Below, in pieces: positions 15,991 through 24,256 of a stretch of 64,000 nucleotides of DNA. The stretch is from Luteipulveratus mongoliensis (lineage in GTDB: Bacteria > Actinomycetota > Actinomycetes > Actinomycetales > Dermatophilaceae). The stretch covers positions 248,001 to 312,000 of the forward strand of contig NZ_CP011112.1 in the NCBI RefSeq assembly GCF_001190945.1, in the 5' to 3' direction. A program made the position numbers and the translations under genes. The notes under the pieces are model-generated. The model searched no databases. It was not told where the DNA came from and saw only the letters and a list, made by a program, of their open reading frames with translations. Position 1 is the stretch's first letter; every line of letters starts with the position of its first letter.

Positions 15991-17172
15991 CTAGTCAGCA
16001 ACCGAGGCCGCGAGGGCGTCCTGCACGGCATCGGCACCCAGCGCTCCCGCGTCGAGCGACTCCAGCAGCCAGGCCCACTCGTCCACCCTGGCCCGCACCT
16101 GCTCGTCCCCGCTCACCTGGTCGATCGCCGCGCCGACCTCTGCCGGACTGGGCGCGTCCCCCAACGCCACGCCCAGCCCGAGCTCGGCCACCCGAGCAGC
16201 GACAGCGTGCTGCTCGGTCGTCTGCGGCAGGCACACCATCGGCACCCCGAGCGCGAGCGCCTCCTGCACGCTGCCCATCCCTGCGTGGGTCACGAACACC
16301 TCCGCACTCGCCAACTCCGCGAGCTGATCTGCCTCCCGCACGACTCGCACCGCTTCGGTGCTGGGCGGCACCTGGTCAGGCGCCAGGTCGCCGACGGCCA
16401 GCAACCCCGGGCGACCGGTGGTCTCGATCGCCCTCGCGATCGCGCGGAACGTGTCAGCTCGCTGTGTGAACGAGGTACCGAGGGCGGCGTAGACGCCGCG
16501 GCGTTGAGCGGACGGCTTGGGCGCATGCCGCGTCCGGAGCGCGGGCCCCGCGAAGACGTAGCTCGCGGGGAAGGTCCCCCCGGCTGGCTGGAACTCGCGC
16601 GGGATCGCTACGACGGCGCGGTCCGCCCGACCTACGGCGAACTCCTCGACGGTCACGGCCGTCGTACCCCACTCCTTTGCCAGACCGGCGTAGCCGTCAC
16701 TCAGCTGCCTGTACGCGTCGTGCCCCGGGTTGAGGATCGTCGCGCGCTCCAGGTCGCCCGCGATGTCGAAGTGCTCGTTGTAGGCGAAGGACGGGAACAG
16801 CTCGACCGACTGACAGCCAACGATGTCGACCAGCGCCCGCGCCGTCACATAGGTCGTCCGGTCGAACACGAGGACGTCCGGTGGGAGCGACGTCATCAGC
16901 GGAACTAGCTGCGGCAGAACGTGTTTCGTCTCCTCCAGGAGCACGAAAGGCAGCCAGGCCGCGAATTCCGGCCCCGGCGGAGTCTCCGCCGGAGCCGGGA
17001 CCAGCGTGGAGTCGTACGCCACGTGCCCGGCTCCCGTGAGCCGCGCCGCCCAGCCGTACGGCTCGGGCACGACGTAGGTCACCTGGTGCCCGCGCCGGAC
17101 CAGCTCAGCGGCGAGGTCGAGCGTTGGATTGACGTGGCCGGTGGCCGGAATCGTCAGCAGTGCCAACCTCAT
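15991..17172 (-). CDS. Macrolide-type UDP-glycosyltransferase (GT1)
   Basis: A 393-aa GT-B enzyme. The N-terminus MRLALLTIPATGHVNPTLDL with GH-NP is typical of the MGT/UGT family. The C-terminal nucleotide-sugar site reads FVTHAGMGSVQEALALGVPM, followed by VCLPQTTEQHAVAARVAELG, with the HxGxxS-type and Q-containing motifs. Relatives inactivate macrolides or decorate lipophilic natural products. It lies 3 nt after a membrane-protein gene and downstream of a TetR regulator, so glycosylation is probably induced by a xenobiotic or endogenous ligand. Confidence 0.92.
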   Translation of the reverse strand: MRLALLTIPATGHVNPTLDLAAELVRRGHQVTYVVPEPYGWAARLTGAGHVAYDSTLVPAPAETPPGPEFAAWLPFVLLEETKHVLPQLVPLMTSLPPDVLVFDRTTYVTARALVDIVGCQSVELFPSFAYNEHFDIAGDLERATILNPGHDAYRQLSDGYAGLAKEWGTTAVTVEEFAVGRADRAVVAIPREFQPAGGTFPASYVFAGPALRTRHAPKPSAQRRGVYAALGTSFTQRADTFRAIARAIETTGRPGLLAVGDLAPDQVPPSTEAVRVVREADQLAELASAEVFVTHAGMGSVQEALALGVPMVCLPQTTEQHAVAARVAELGLGVALGDAPSPAEVGAAIDQVSGDEQVRARVDEWAWLLESLDAGALGADAVQDALAASVAD

Positions 17173-17175
17173 TGG

Positions 17176-17811
17176 TCACGCTCGCATGCCGTGACGAGCG
17201 GTGTACGGGAAGAACCAGCCGAGCAGACCGGCGAGCATCACGACGTACTGGATGTTGGTCACGAGCGGGACCGCGTCGAGCGGCACGGTGTAGGCGATGA
17301 CCACTCGAACGATCGCGTCGAGCACCAGCACGACACCGACCACGCAGCTGACCAGCCTCAGGTCGCGACGGAAGCGAGGCTCGTCGTGCCAGCGCTGCTC
17401 CCAGATCTCGCCTGCGCCGTCACCCTTCTTGACGGTGGCGATCATCCGACCGAGGTGCAGCATGAACGGCCGCCTCATCCACAAGGACGCGATGATCCAG
17501 AGCCCGAGCATGCCGGTCAGCCAGCCGTCTTTGGCGAAGATGATCCGCGGATCACCCTCCAGGTAGGCGACTGCGGCACCGACCACGAACAGGCTCAACA
17601 TCACCAGCCCGACGACGTCGATCCGCCCGCGCAGCAGCGACAGGACAGCCCGCGCTCCGGGGATGGCACCGCTGACGACCGACGCGAGCAGGATCGAGGC
17701 GCCGGTCTGGCGCAACAGGTAGAACACGGCGAGCGGCAGGATCACGTCGATGACCAGCTGCACGACGAGCTGGCGCTTGAGCGCCGCCTGAGACTGCGTG
17801 GCCGCGGTCAT
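17176..17811 (-). CDS. Integral membrane protein, VC0807-like
   Basis: A 211-aa protein with about six hydrophobic helices (for example VIDVILPLAVFYLLRQTGAS and VVGLVMLSLFVVGAAVAYLE). The pattern of six helices with a central WEQRWHDEPRFRRDLRLVS loop resembles the VC0807-type membrane proteins often found next to TetR regulators. Its ATG overlaps the TetR stop by four bases. Function unknown; it may help in transport or in lipid-linked chemistry with the adjacent glycosyltransferase. Confidence 0.78.
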   Translation of the reverse strand: MTAATQSQAALKRQLVVQLVIDVILPLAVFYLLRQTGASILLASVVSGAIPGARAVLSLLRGRIDVVGLVMLSLFVVGAAVAYLEGDPRIIFAKDGWLTGMLGLWIIASLWMRRPFMLHLGRMIATVKKGDGAGEIWEQRWHDEPRFRRDLRLVSCVVGVVLVLDAIVRVVIAYTVPLDAVPLVTNIQYVVMLAGLLGWFFPYTARHGMRA

Positions 17812-18395
17812 CGCTGCACCTGCGTCGCCCGCTCGAAGATCTCGACGAGCTCATCTGCGTAGTGACCGAGGTCGGTGTCACCGTTGGCCGCCCGGCCGAC
17901 GGCTCGGTCGATCGCCGCCCGCAGCGTGACGGCCATGACGGTCGGGTCGAAGTCGCGCATCTCTCCTGCTTCCTGTGCTGTCACGAACAACTGCTCGAGC
18001 AGGGCAACCGACACGTCGGCGGCCTCTGCGTCGTCTTCCGAGGGTGTGAGGTTGGGGACGATCTCCAGGGCCGCACGGGCGTACGTCGGGTGCTCGGCCA
18101 GGAAGTCGAGGTTGCTCCTGATGTACGCCGCCAGCCGGGTCCGCGAGGTGCGCGCCCGTTGGATGGGCGGCTGCATGAACTGCTGGGCCTCGACCACGAC
18201 GTACGCCAGGGCCTCGCGCATCAGCGCGTCCTTGGATTCGAAGTGGTAGGAGATCAGCCGCGTGCTGCTCAGCTGCGCGTGCTCGATGATCCGAGCGAAT
18301 GATGTTGCGTGGTAGCCCTGCTCGGCCACGACCTCAACAGTGGCCCGCAGGATCTGCTCTCGGCGGTCGGTGACGGCCGTGTCTGTTACTCGCAT
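17808..18395 (-). CDS. TetR-family regulator
   Basis: A 195-aa repressor. The N-terminal TetR HTH reads RREQILRATVEVVAEQGYHA, then TSFARIIEHAQLSSTRLISYHFESKDALM. The ligand domain follows. I prefer ATG 18395 because it lies in the centre of an operator-like palindrome; the frame could also begin at 18431. Two tandem palindromes cover the start region, so the gene is probably autoregulated, together with the membrane protein, glycosyltransferase and perhaps the racemase that follow with 3-15 nt gaps or overlaps. Confidence 0.93.
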   Translation of the reverse strand: MRVTDTAVTDRREQILRATVEVVAEQGYHATSFARIIEHAQLSSTRLISYHFESKDALMREALAYVVVEAQQFMQPPIQRARTSRTRLAAYIRSNLDFLAEHPTYARAALEIVPNLTPSEDDAEAADVSVALLEQLFVTAQEAGEMRDFDPTVMAVTLRAAIDRAVGRAANGDTDLGHYADELVEIFERATQVQR

Positions 18396-18421
18396 GAGTA
18401 AGAAGTTACCTGACCAAGTAA
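18386..18421. promoter_or_regulatory. Two tandem TetR operators
   Basis: TTACTC-GCAT-GAGTAA (18386-18401) and TTACCT-GACC-AAGTAA (18406-18421) are 16-bp palindromes with the same half-site and a 20-bp phase, i.e. about two helical turns. The first contains the proposed start codon of the TetR gene. Tandem same-face sites fit binding of two TetR dimers and tight autorepression. Confidence 0.78.
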
Positions 18422-18473
18422 CAATCCGCAACCGGCCGGCGGGGGCCGGCCCCGGACTGGCCAGTTCGAGAAA

Positions 18474-18493
18474 GTGAGTGTACGGTCACTCAC
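18474..18493. promoter_or_regulatory. TetR operator at the second tetR start
   Basis: GTGAGTGTACGGTCACTCAC is a 20-bp inverted repeat with 7-bp perfect arms, ending one base before the ATG at 18495. TACGGT in its centre could serve as the -10 box of a leaderless transcript. A matching site lies at 19095-19114. Confidence 0.8.
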
Positions 18494-18494
18494 T

Positions 18495-19055
18495 ATGCAG
18501 ACCGAGCGCATTCGATCCACCTCCGAAGCCCGTCGACACACCGTCACGCGCAGCGCCGTCGAGGTCTTCGCCCGCTCGGGTTATGCGACCAGCCCGATCA
18601 CCCAGGTGGCCGAGCACGCCGGCATCTCATCGGCGTACGTCATGAAGCTCTTCCCTCGCAAGGTCGACCTGTTCGTGGCCGCGATCGACGACTGCTACGA
18701 GCGCATCGTCACCTGTCTCGAGCAGGCCGCCGACGGCGCCGAGCGCGGCACCACCGAGGAGCTGCTCGATCGCATGGGCGGGGCCTACGCCGAGCTCATC
18801 GCCGACCGCGACCTGCTCCTGCTGCAGGTTCAGGCGCTCGCCGCGGCCCAGATCCCCGAGGTGGCCGAGGCCGTACGCCGGGGGACGGGCGCGATCACGA
18901 CCCTGCTGACCTCGCGCGCCCGCACGTCCGAGCGCCAGGCCCAGGACTTCATCGCGCGTGGCCAGCTGTGCCACCTGCTCACGGCCACCGGCGCCTTCGA
19001 CGTCGACGAGAAGTGGGCACAGACCCTCACGCTCGGACTCCGCCACCCCGCCTGA
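18495..19055 (+). CDS. TetR-family regulator
   Basis: A 186-aa repressor starting MQTERIRSTSEARRHTVTRS. HTH residues VAEHAGISSAYVMKLFPRKVD match the TetR_N domain, and an all-helical ligand domain follows. There is no clear ribosome site before ATG 18495 and an operator abuts it, so the mRNA may be leaderless. The same operator type lies in front of the epimerase gene downstream, implying control of itself and of that gene. A hairpin (19065-19087) separates the two transcription units. Confidence 0.93.
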   Translation: MQTERIRSTSEARRHTVTRSAVEVFARSGYATSPITQVAEHAGISSAYVMKLFPRKVDLFVAAIDDCYERIVTCLEQAADGAERGTTEELLDRMGGAYAELIADRDLLLLQVQALAAAQIPEVAEAVRRGTGAITTLLTSRARTSERQAQDFIARGQLCHLLTATGAFDVDEKWAQTLTLGLRHPA

Positions 19056-19064
19056 CCCCCCAAC

Positions 19065-19087
19065 CCCATGCGGGGCTTCCGCATGGG
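19065..19087 (+). terminator. Hairpin terminator after tetR
   Basis: CCCATGCGG (19065-19073) pairs perfectly with CCGCATGGG (19079-19087) across a 5-nt loop, 9 bp after the TetR stop. It should end the tetR transcript before the separately regulated epimerase gene. Confidence 0.7.
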
Positions 19088-19094
19088 CCAGCAA

Positions 19095-19114
19095 GTGAAT
19101 GACCAGTCACTCAC
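19095..19114. promoter_or_regulatory. TetR operator in front of the epimerase gene
   Basis: GTGAATGACCAGTCACTCAC is the same 20-bp layout as the site at 18474-18493, with identical outer half-sites. It lies 15 bp before ATG 19130. The ribosome site CAGGAG lies between the two. Confidence 0.78.
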
Positions 19115-19129
19115 CATCAGGAGAGCATC

Positions 19130-20077
19130 ATGAGCACCTCACCACTGCACGTCGTCCTCGGCGCCGGCCCCGCTGGCAGCACCCTCGTACGGGAACTCGC
19201 ATCGCGCGGGCTGCGAGTGCGGCACGTCAACCTCAGCCCGATTGACGACGCGCCTGACGAGGTCGAGACCGTGGAGGCGGACGTCTCGTCCGTCCCCGAG
19301 GCGACTCGGGCGACCGAGGGCGCCGCAGCGATCTATCACGCAGTGAATGTTCCTTACCACCAACAGGTTTCGTTGATGCCGGGCATCGGACAGGCCGTTG
19401 TCGCTGCCGCCGCACAGCACAGCGCGCGACTCGTCGTGCTCGACACGCTCTACCCGTACGGCGAGGCGGATCCGACGGCGATCACCGAGCAGACGCCGTG
19501 GGCGGCGTCCACGCGCAAGGGCTTGATGCGGGCCGAGCTCGATCAGATGTACCTCGACGCACATCACGCCGGCACGGTCGAGGTGGTCCTCGGCCGCTCC
19601 GCCGATTTCTACGGGCCGCGGGTGCTGAACTCGACTCTCGGCGGCGCCTTCTTCCCCGCCGCCCTCAGTGGTGGCCAGGCCCTGGCGTTCGGTGACATCA
19701 CGCTGCCGCACAGCTACTCATATCTGCCCGATGTCGCCCGCGGTCTCGCTGAGCTCGGTACGACGGACCGCGGGCTCGGTCGGATCTGGCACCTGCCCAC
19801 CGTCCCGGCTGTGAGCACCGCTCGCGTGCATGAGCTGGTCGGTCAGATCCTCGGTCGCGCTGTCTCGGTCGACGTAGTGGCCAAGCCCGAACCGGTCGGT
19901 CCGTTCGATGAGCTCTTCATGTCCGAGTACGAGGAGATGTTCTATCAACACGTCCTGCCGCAGAACATGGTGTCGGCCGCGTTCGAGCGCGAGTTTGGTT
20001 TGACACCAACCCCGCTCGAGGACGGTCTGCGCACGACCATCGACTGGTACGCCGAGTCGTTCGCCAGCCGGGCCTGA
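19130..20077 (+). CDS. NAD-dependent epimerase/dehydratase-family protein
   Basis: A 315-aa extended short-chain dehydrogenase. It starts with the Rossmann motif VVLGAGPAGSTLVRELASRG and has YPYG and RSADFYGP elements typical of the NAD-dependent epimerase family. The catalytic YxxxK is not clearly conserved (TLYPYGEADP is near), so it may be a reductase or a sensor. An operator identical in layout to that of the upstream TetR gene precedes it, so it is the likely target of that repressor. The substrate is unknown. Confidence 0.85.
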   Translation: MSTSPLHVVLGAGPAGSTLVRELASRGLRVRHVNLSPIDDAPDEVETVEADVSSVPEATRATEGAAAIYHAVNVPYHQQVSLMPGIGQAVVAAAAQHSARLVVLDTLYPYGEADPTAITEQTPWAASTRKGLMRAELDQMYLDAHHAGTVEVVLGRSADFYGPRVLNSTLGGAFFPAALSGGQALAFGDITLPHSYSYLPDVARGLAELGTTDRGLGRIWHLPTVPAVSTARVHELVGQILGRAVSVDVVAKPEPVGPFDELFMSEYEEMFYQHVLPQNMVSAAFEREFGLTPTPLEDGLRTTIDWYAESFASRA

Positions 20078-20079
20078 GC

Positions 20080-21696
20080 TCAGTCAGTCGCAGAGTGCCG
20101 GGCTCGCCGGCCGCGTCTCGCGGCCACCACGACGGCGCCCAGGCCACCAGCGCCCAAGGCCGTGGTCAGCGCCACGACGTCACCGTTGTCGTACGTCGGC
20201 TGCACGGGTCCGTCGGTGGCGACCGGCGGGCCCGAGACGGTGGCAGAGGGAGGCGCACTGGAGGTCGGCGACGTCCGTCGCGCGGTCACGGTGACGTCGA
20301 CCATCGAAGCGCCGGGAGCCAGCGACAGGACGAGTTCGCGCGCGTTGGGCGCGGAGCGCACGTGGGCGCCGGTGACCCGCACGTCATAGCCGTGCGGAGC
20401 GTCGGAGGCGGGGATCAGGATCGTGGTGCTCGACCCCGCGCCGAAGCTGCCACCGCCGACCCGCCTTGGGCTGTACTTCATGGTGAATCTGCCTGCGGCC
20501 CGGTCGAATCCGTAGCTCAGCGGAGTTCCCGAGACCCGATCCGGGTGCGGGACCGCGACGTACTCCAGGGAGGCGGTGTCGGTCTCGTTGTACGCCCAGA
20601 GCATGGTGCCGACGCGGTGTCGGGCAGCGAGGTCGGTCACGCCTGCCAGCGCGCCGCGATCTTCGGTGGCGCCGTACTCGGTGAGAAGGAGTCCATGGCC
20701 GGTATCAGCGGCGTGACGGTCAGCATTGTCGAACGCTCGCCCGTCCGGCTCGGAGCAGCCGGCGTAGGTACCCGTCTGGTCGAACGAGGCGCAGTACACG
20801 TGGAACGACATGCCGAGGTTGTTGCCCCGCTGACGCACGTGAGTCGGGAAGCCGAGGTTGAACGTCACCTGCGGCTCGTAGTAGACGGTCGTGTGCGGAT
20901 CGACATGTCGGACGACGTCGATGGCCTTCTGCTGGACCGCGGCCAGGGCGGCGTCCTGCGTGGGGCAGCCGTTGGAGGAGACGCAGGGCAAGAAGTCCGA
21001 GCCCGGCCACGGCTCGTTGTAGAGGTCGATACCGAAGACGCCCTTGGCGTCCTTGAAGTAGGCCGCCGTGTGCCCGATCGCCCGCGCGTAGTGCGTCGCG
21101 ACCCCGACACCGTCCGGCGCCGGCTTGTCCGCGAGGAAGTTGTCGTACACCCGCTGCAACGCCTTGCTGCTGAAGTAGTTGGCCGGAAAGCCGTAGGTCG
21201 CGTCGTTGGGCAGGCCGTCGTCCAGGACCGCCCAGTCGGGCCACCCCAACCCTTGGTACTTCGGGTTGGCCATGTCCTGGTGGAAGTCCAGCAGCGTCGA
21301 GATGCCGTGCCGCTGCAACGTCTGGACCGTGCCGCGCAACCGAGCCAGATAGGCATCGTCGTACGTCCCCGGCTGCTTCTCCAGCGCGTTCCAGTACACA
21401 CCGAGGCGCACGCTGGTGTATCCCTCACGCTGCAGCAGCTGAGCATCCTTCTCGCCGAAGCCCGCGCCGTCGGGCGCGTAAGGCGGCGACTTCTGCACCT
21501 CGTTGACGCCCTGAGTGATCACGACCCGGCCGTGCTCGTCCACGATCCATCGACCGGACGTCTGCCACCGAGGCGCATCGGCGGCGCTGGATGTCGGGCG
21601 GTGCCCTGCCGCATGGGCCGCGACCGCGCCGCTTGCTCCGCCAAGCACGATGGCTGCCACGCCACACGCGGCGCCCAGAGTCCTGACCGGATGCAT
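20080..21696 (-). CDS. Endoglycoceramidase-like GH5 glycosidase, surface-anchored
   Basis: A 538-aa secreted enzyme. A signal peptide (about 1-30, hydrophobic core LGAACGVAAIVLGGASGAVA) is followed by a GH5 barrel. The acid/base Glu228 lies in DLYNEPWPGS and the nucleophile Glu340 in LLLTEYGATED. NEPWPG and the wide loops are those of endoglycoceramidases, which release the whole glycan from ceramide, rather than plain cellulases. A beta-sandwich region (about 390-470) and a Ser/Thr/Pro-rich linker precede a C-terminal membrane helix (TTALGAGGLGAVVVAA) with a basic tail; no LPXTG motif is seen. Its stop is 2 bp from the convergent epimerase stop. Confidence 0.85.
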   Translation of the reverse strand: MHPVRTLGAACGVAAIVLGGASGAVAAHAAGHRPTSSAADAPRWQTSGRWIVDEHGRVVITQGVNEVQKSPPYAPDGAGFGEKDAQLLQREGYTSVRLGVYWNALEKQPGTYDDAYLARLRGTVQTLQRHGISTLLDFHQDMANPKYQGLGWPDWAVLDDGLPNDATYGFPANYFSSKALQRVYDNFLADKPAPDGVGVATHYARAIGHTAAYFKDAKGVFGIDLYNEPWPGSDFLPCVSSNGCPTQDAALAAVQQKAIDVVRHVDPHTTVYYEPQVTFNLGFPTHVRQRGNNLGMSFHVYCASFDQTGTYAGCSEPDGRAFDNADRHAADTGHGLLLTEYGATEDRGALAGVTDLAARHRVGTMLWAYNETDTASLEYVAVPHPDRVSGTPLSYGFDRAAGRFTMKYSPRRVGGGSFGAGSSTTILIPASDAPHGYDVRVTGAHVRSAPNARELVLSLAPGASMVDVTVTARRTSPTSSAPPSATVSGPPVATDGPVQPTYDNGDVVALTTALGAGGLGAVVVAARRGRRARHSATD

Positions 21697-21843
21697 GGTG
21701 TCTCCTCGTCGAGATTCGCCCAGCTCAAGCGCACGGGCCGAACCCGGGGCCTCCGCCCGAGGCTAGCCAGGTCGAGCACTCCCACATGCATAAATGAGTC
21801 AATCGACCAAGACCTTTGACTTAGTCCGGCCTGCGCAGAGAAG

Positions 21844-23049
21844 TCATGGTTCCGGCGCAGAAAGCGCAAGGACGAGGTCGCGGACGGCATCCGGGTCTTG
21901 AAGCCGGTCGCCGAAGATCTCTCGCACCTGGCCCATGCGATAGCGCACCGTCTGCGCGTGGACGTGCAGCTCGGCGGCCACGTCATCGCGCCGCCCTTGG
22001 TGCAGCAACCACGACCGCAGCGTCTCGGCCAACCGCGCCGCCGTCGCAGGGGTCTGGCCTGCGAGGGGCGCGAGCGCCCGAGCCCGCAGGTCCGCATGAG
22101 CCTCGCGGTCGGCGTACAGCACGAGCTCGGCCAGGTGCTCCTCGGTGTCGAGAGGGCTGCCGTCCGCGAGGCCGAGGGCCTGGGCGCTCAACGCGCGGCG
22201 GTAGGAGACCGCGGCCGCCCGCCAGGGACGCACCGGCCCGACGTACGCCGACCGCCCGGCCAATGCGCGGAGCACATGTCGCCGCCCGGGCCCGTCGGCG
22301 TCGGGGACGAGGAGGATCGCGCTCGACAGCTCGCCCGTGTCGTCGATGGCACGCAGGCAGCCGGAGCCGAGCTGGGCGGTGATCGCGCTGATGCGCTCGG
22401 CGGGCAGGACGACGGCCGTCAGCGTCTGGGGGACCGGCCACTCGGCGCGCTCCGCCAGGGCGATCAAGGTGTCCTCGTCACGCTCGGCGAGCAGGGCTGT
22501 CGCCAGGCGTTCGCGCCGACGTTCACGGACTCGGCCGGCAGCCGCGAGCTCGTCGGCATGCCCGGACACGCTCGACGCAGACAGGGTGTCGATGTAGGCG
22601 AAGACCAGCTCGGCGAAGCGGACCAGTGACGAGGCGTCGAGTCCTGCCGCGACCGCCACCTCGGCCAGGTCGCGCCACGCGACCCGCGCTCCGACGCGAT
22701 AGGCCGCCAGCAAGGCATCCATCGAACGACCGCTGCTGGCCTCGCCCTGACCGAGGACGTACGCACCATCCACCGACGCGCGCAACGGGCGGGCTGGATC
22801 GCCTCCCGGACCAGCGGCGGCGATGCGGAGGAAGCCGGCGAGGGCGAGCTGAACGGCGTTCTCGATCGTCTCGAGCATGCCGCCGGCGAACGCGCTGGCG
22901 TAGCTGGGGACCTCATCGATGACGGCCGCGACGACGCGCTCGGCCACGTGGGGCAGCTGGTCGCGGAGCCGGTCGATCACGTCGGGCGGCAGCACCAGAT
23001 CGGTCGACCGTGGCAGCTCAGCATCGGGCATCTTGATCGCTCCGAACAA
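21844..23049 (-). CDS. PucR/CdaR-type transcriptional regulator
   Basis: A 401-aa regulator. The N-terminal helical domain (RLRDQLPHVAERVVAAVIDE...) resembles the RsbT-antagonist-like part of this family. A central GGDEF-like domain follows, and the C-terminal HTH_30 reads DVAAELHVHAQTVRYRMGQV. An in-frame ATG at 23031 is an alternative start. It is divergent from the ferredoxin-reductase/desaturase genes (66-bp gap with a GGTGGG/CCCACC inverted repeat near 23069-23098), so it is the likely regulator of that lipid-desaturation operon. Confidence 0.88.
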   Translation of the reverse strand: MFGAIKMPDAELPRSTDLVLPPDVIDRLRDQLPHVAERVVAAVIDEVPSYASAFAGGMLETIENAVQLALAGFLRIAAAGPGGDPARPLRASVDGAYVLGQGEASSGRSMDALLAAYRVGARVAWRDLAEVAVAAGLDASSLVRFAELVFAYIDTLSASSVSGHADELAAAGRVRERRRERLATALLAERDEDTLIALAERAEWPVPQTLTAVVLPAERISAITAQLGSGCLRAIDDTGELSSAILLVPDADGPGRRHVLRALAGRSAYVGPVRPWRAAAVSYRRALSAQALGLADGSPLDTEEHLAELVLYADREAHADLRARALAPLAGQTPATAARLAETLRSWLLHQGRRDDVAAELHVHAQTVRYRMGQVREIFGDRLQDPDAVRDLVLALSAPEP

Positions 23050-23115
23050 TTCAGGGCATTCGGTTCACGCCTGGTGGGCAAGATTTTAGACCCCACCGGG
23101 CAGCACTCTGGTCTC

Positions 23116-24228
23116 ATGACAGCTCCAGCAACCAGCCGCACGCCGGCTGACGGCCCTCTCGAAGGGCGCCCGGGCTGGCGTAACCACGCCTTCCGGTTGG
23201 TGAAGGCGGCCACCACGCCGCTGCTGCCCGAGGACTATGTCGACCTGTTCGACCCGCTGCGCTCCACCACCCAGCTGCGCGGCCGCGTCGAGGCCGTAAC
23301 TCCCGAGACCACTGATGCCGTGACCGTCACGATCCGCCCCGGGCGAGGCTGGCGCGGCCACGTGCCCGGCCAGTACACCCGCGTGGGCGTCGACATCGAT
23401 GGCGTACGCATGTGGCGGGCCTACTCGATCACCTCCGGTCCGCGCACCGACAGTTGCATCGCGATCACCGTCAAGGCGATCAGTGGCGGCGCGGTCAGCA
23501 CTCACCTCGTCGAGTCGCTCCAGGCCGGCAAGGTCATCCAGATGGAGCAGGCGGCCGGCGAGTTCGTCCTCCCGCAGACACTGCCGCGCAAGGTCCTCCT
23601 GCTCACCGGCGGCAGCGGCATCACTCCAGTCATGGGCATCCTGCGACACACGGTCGAGCGCCTCGATGACGTCGTCCTGCTGCACTCCGCACCCCGCCCT
23701 GAAGACGTGATCTTCGCCGACGAGCTGCGCGGCCTGGCTGCCGACGGCCGAATCTCCTTGCAGGAGAGGCACACTGACGTTGACGGGATGCTCAACGCGA
23801 CAGAGCTCGACAGCCTCGTGCCCGACTGGCGCGAGCGCGCGACGTTCGCCTGTGGTCCCGGCGGAATGCTCAACGCACTCGAGTCCCATTGGGAGACAGC
23901 GGGACTCGCGGATCTGCTGACCATCGAGAAGTTCCGCCCCGCGCTCCGCGAGGCGTCCGGCGAAGGCGGCACGGTCCGCTTCACCAAGCTCGACCGCGAG
24001 GTCGAGTCACCCGGCTCACGTCCGATCCTCGACGTCGGCGAAGAAGCCGGCGTCCTGATGCCGTCCGGGTGCCGCATGGGCGTCTGCTTCGGCTGCGTGC
24101 TGCCCCTGCGCGAAGGGTCCGTCCGCGACCTGCGCAGCGGCGACGTCACCACGGCCCAGCCCGGCGACGGCGTACTCATCCAGACCTGCATCTCGGCTGC
24201 TGCCGGGCGCTGCGACATCGACCTCTGA
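23116..24228 (+). CDS. Ferredoxin reductase with C-terminal 2Fe-2S domain (Rv3230c-like)
   Basis: A 370-aa electron-transfer protein. Order: FAD-binding barrel with RAYSITS, NAD-binding domain with LLTGGSGITPVMGIL, and a plant-type 2Fe-2S domain with CRMGVCFGC and a fourth Cys in IQTCISA. It passes electrons from NAD(P)H through FAD and the cluster to a membrane desaturase. The desaturase gene follows after 28 bp. The arrangement equals the mycobacterial DesA3-Rv3230c pair. ATG 23116 was chosen because the frame upstream crosses the divergent promoter. Confidence 0.93.
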   Translation: MTAPATSRTPADGPLEGRPGWRNHAFRLVKAATTPLLPEDYVDLFDPLRSTTQLRGRVEAVTPETTDAVTVTIRPGRGWRGHVPGQYTRVGVDIDGVRMWRAYSITSGPRTDSCIAITVKAISGGAVSTHLVESLQAGKVIQMEQAAGEFVLPQTLPRKVLLLTGGSGITPVMGILRHTVERLDDVVLLHSAPRPEDVIFADELRGLAADGRISLQERHTDVDGMLNATELDSLVPDWRERATFACGPGGMLNALESHWETAGLADLLTIEKFRPALREASGEGGTVRFTKLDREVESPGSRPILDVGEEAGVLMPSGCRMGVCFGCVLPLREGSVRDLRSGDVTTAQPGDGVLIQTCISAAAGRCDIDL

Positions 24229-24256
24229 CCTGACTCGTCCACCGAAAGGACGCACC

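Noticed and set aside
20095-21819. 574-codon plus-strand frame opposite the endoglycoceramidase-like gene
   Set aside because: No domain, low-complexity Arg/Val/Gly composition, and the minus-strand gene has signal peptide and catalytic residues.
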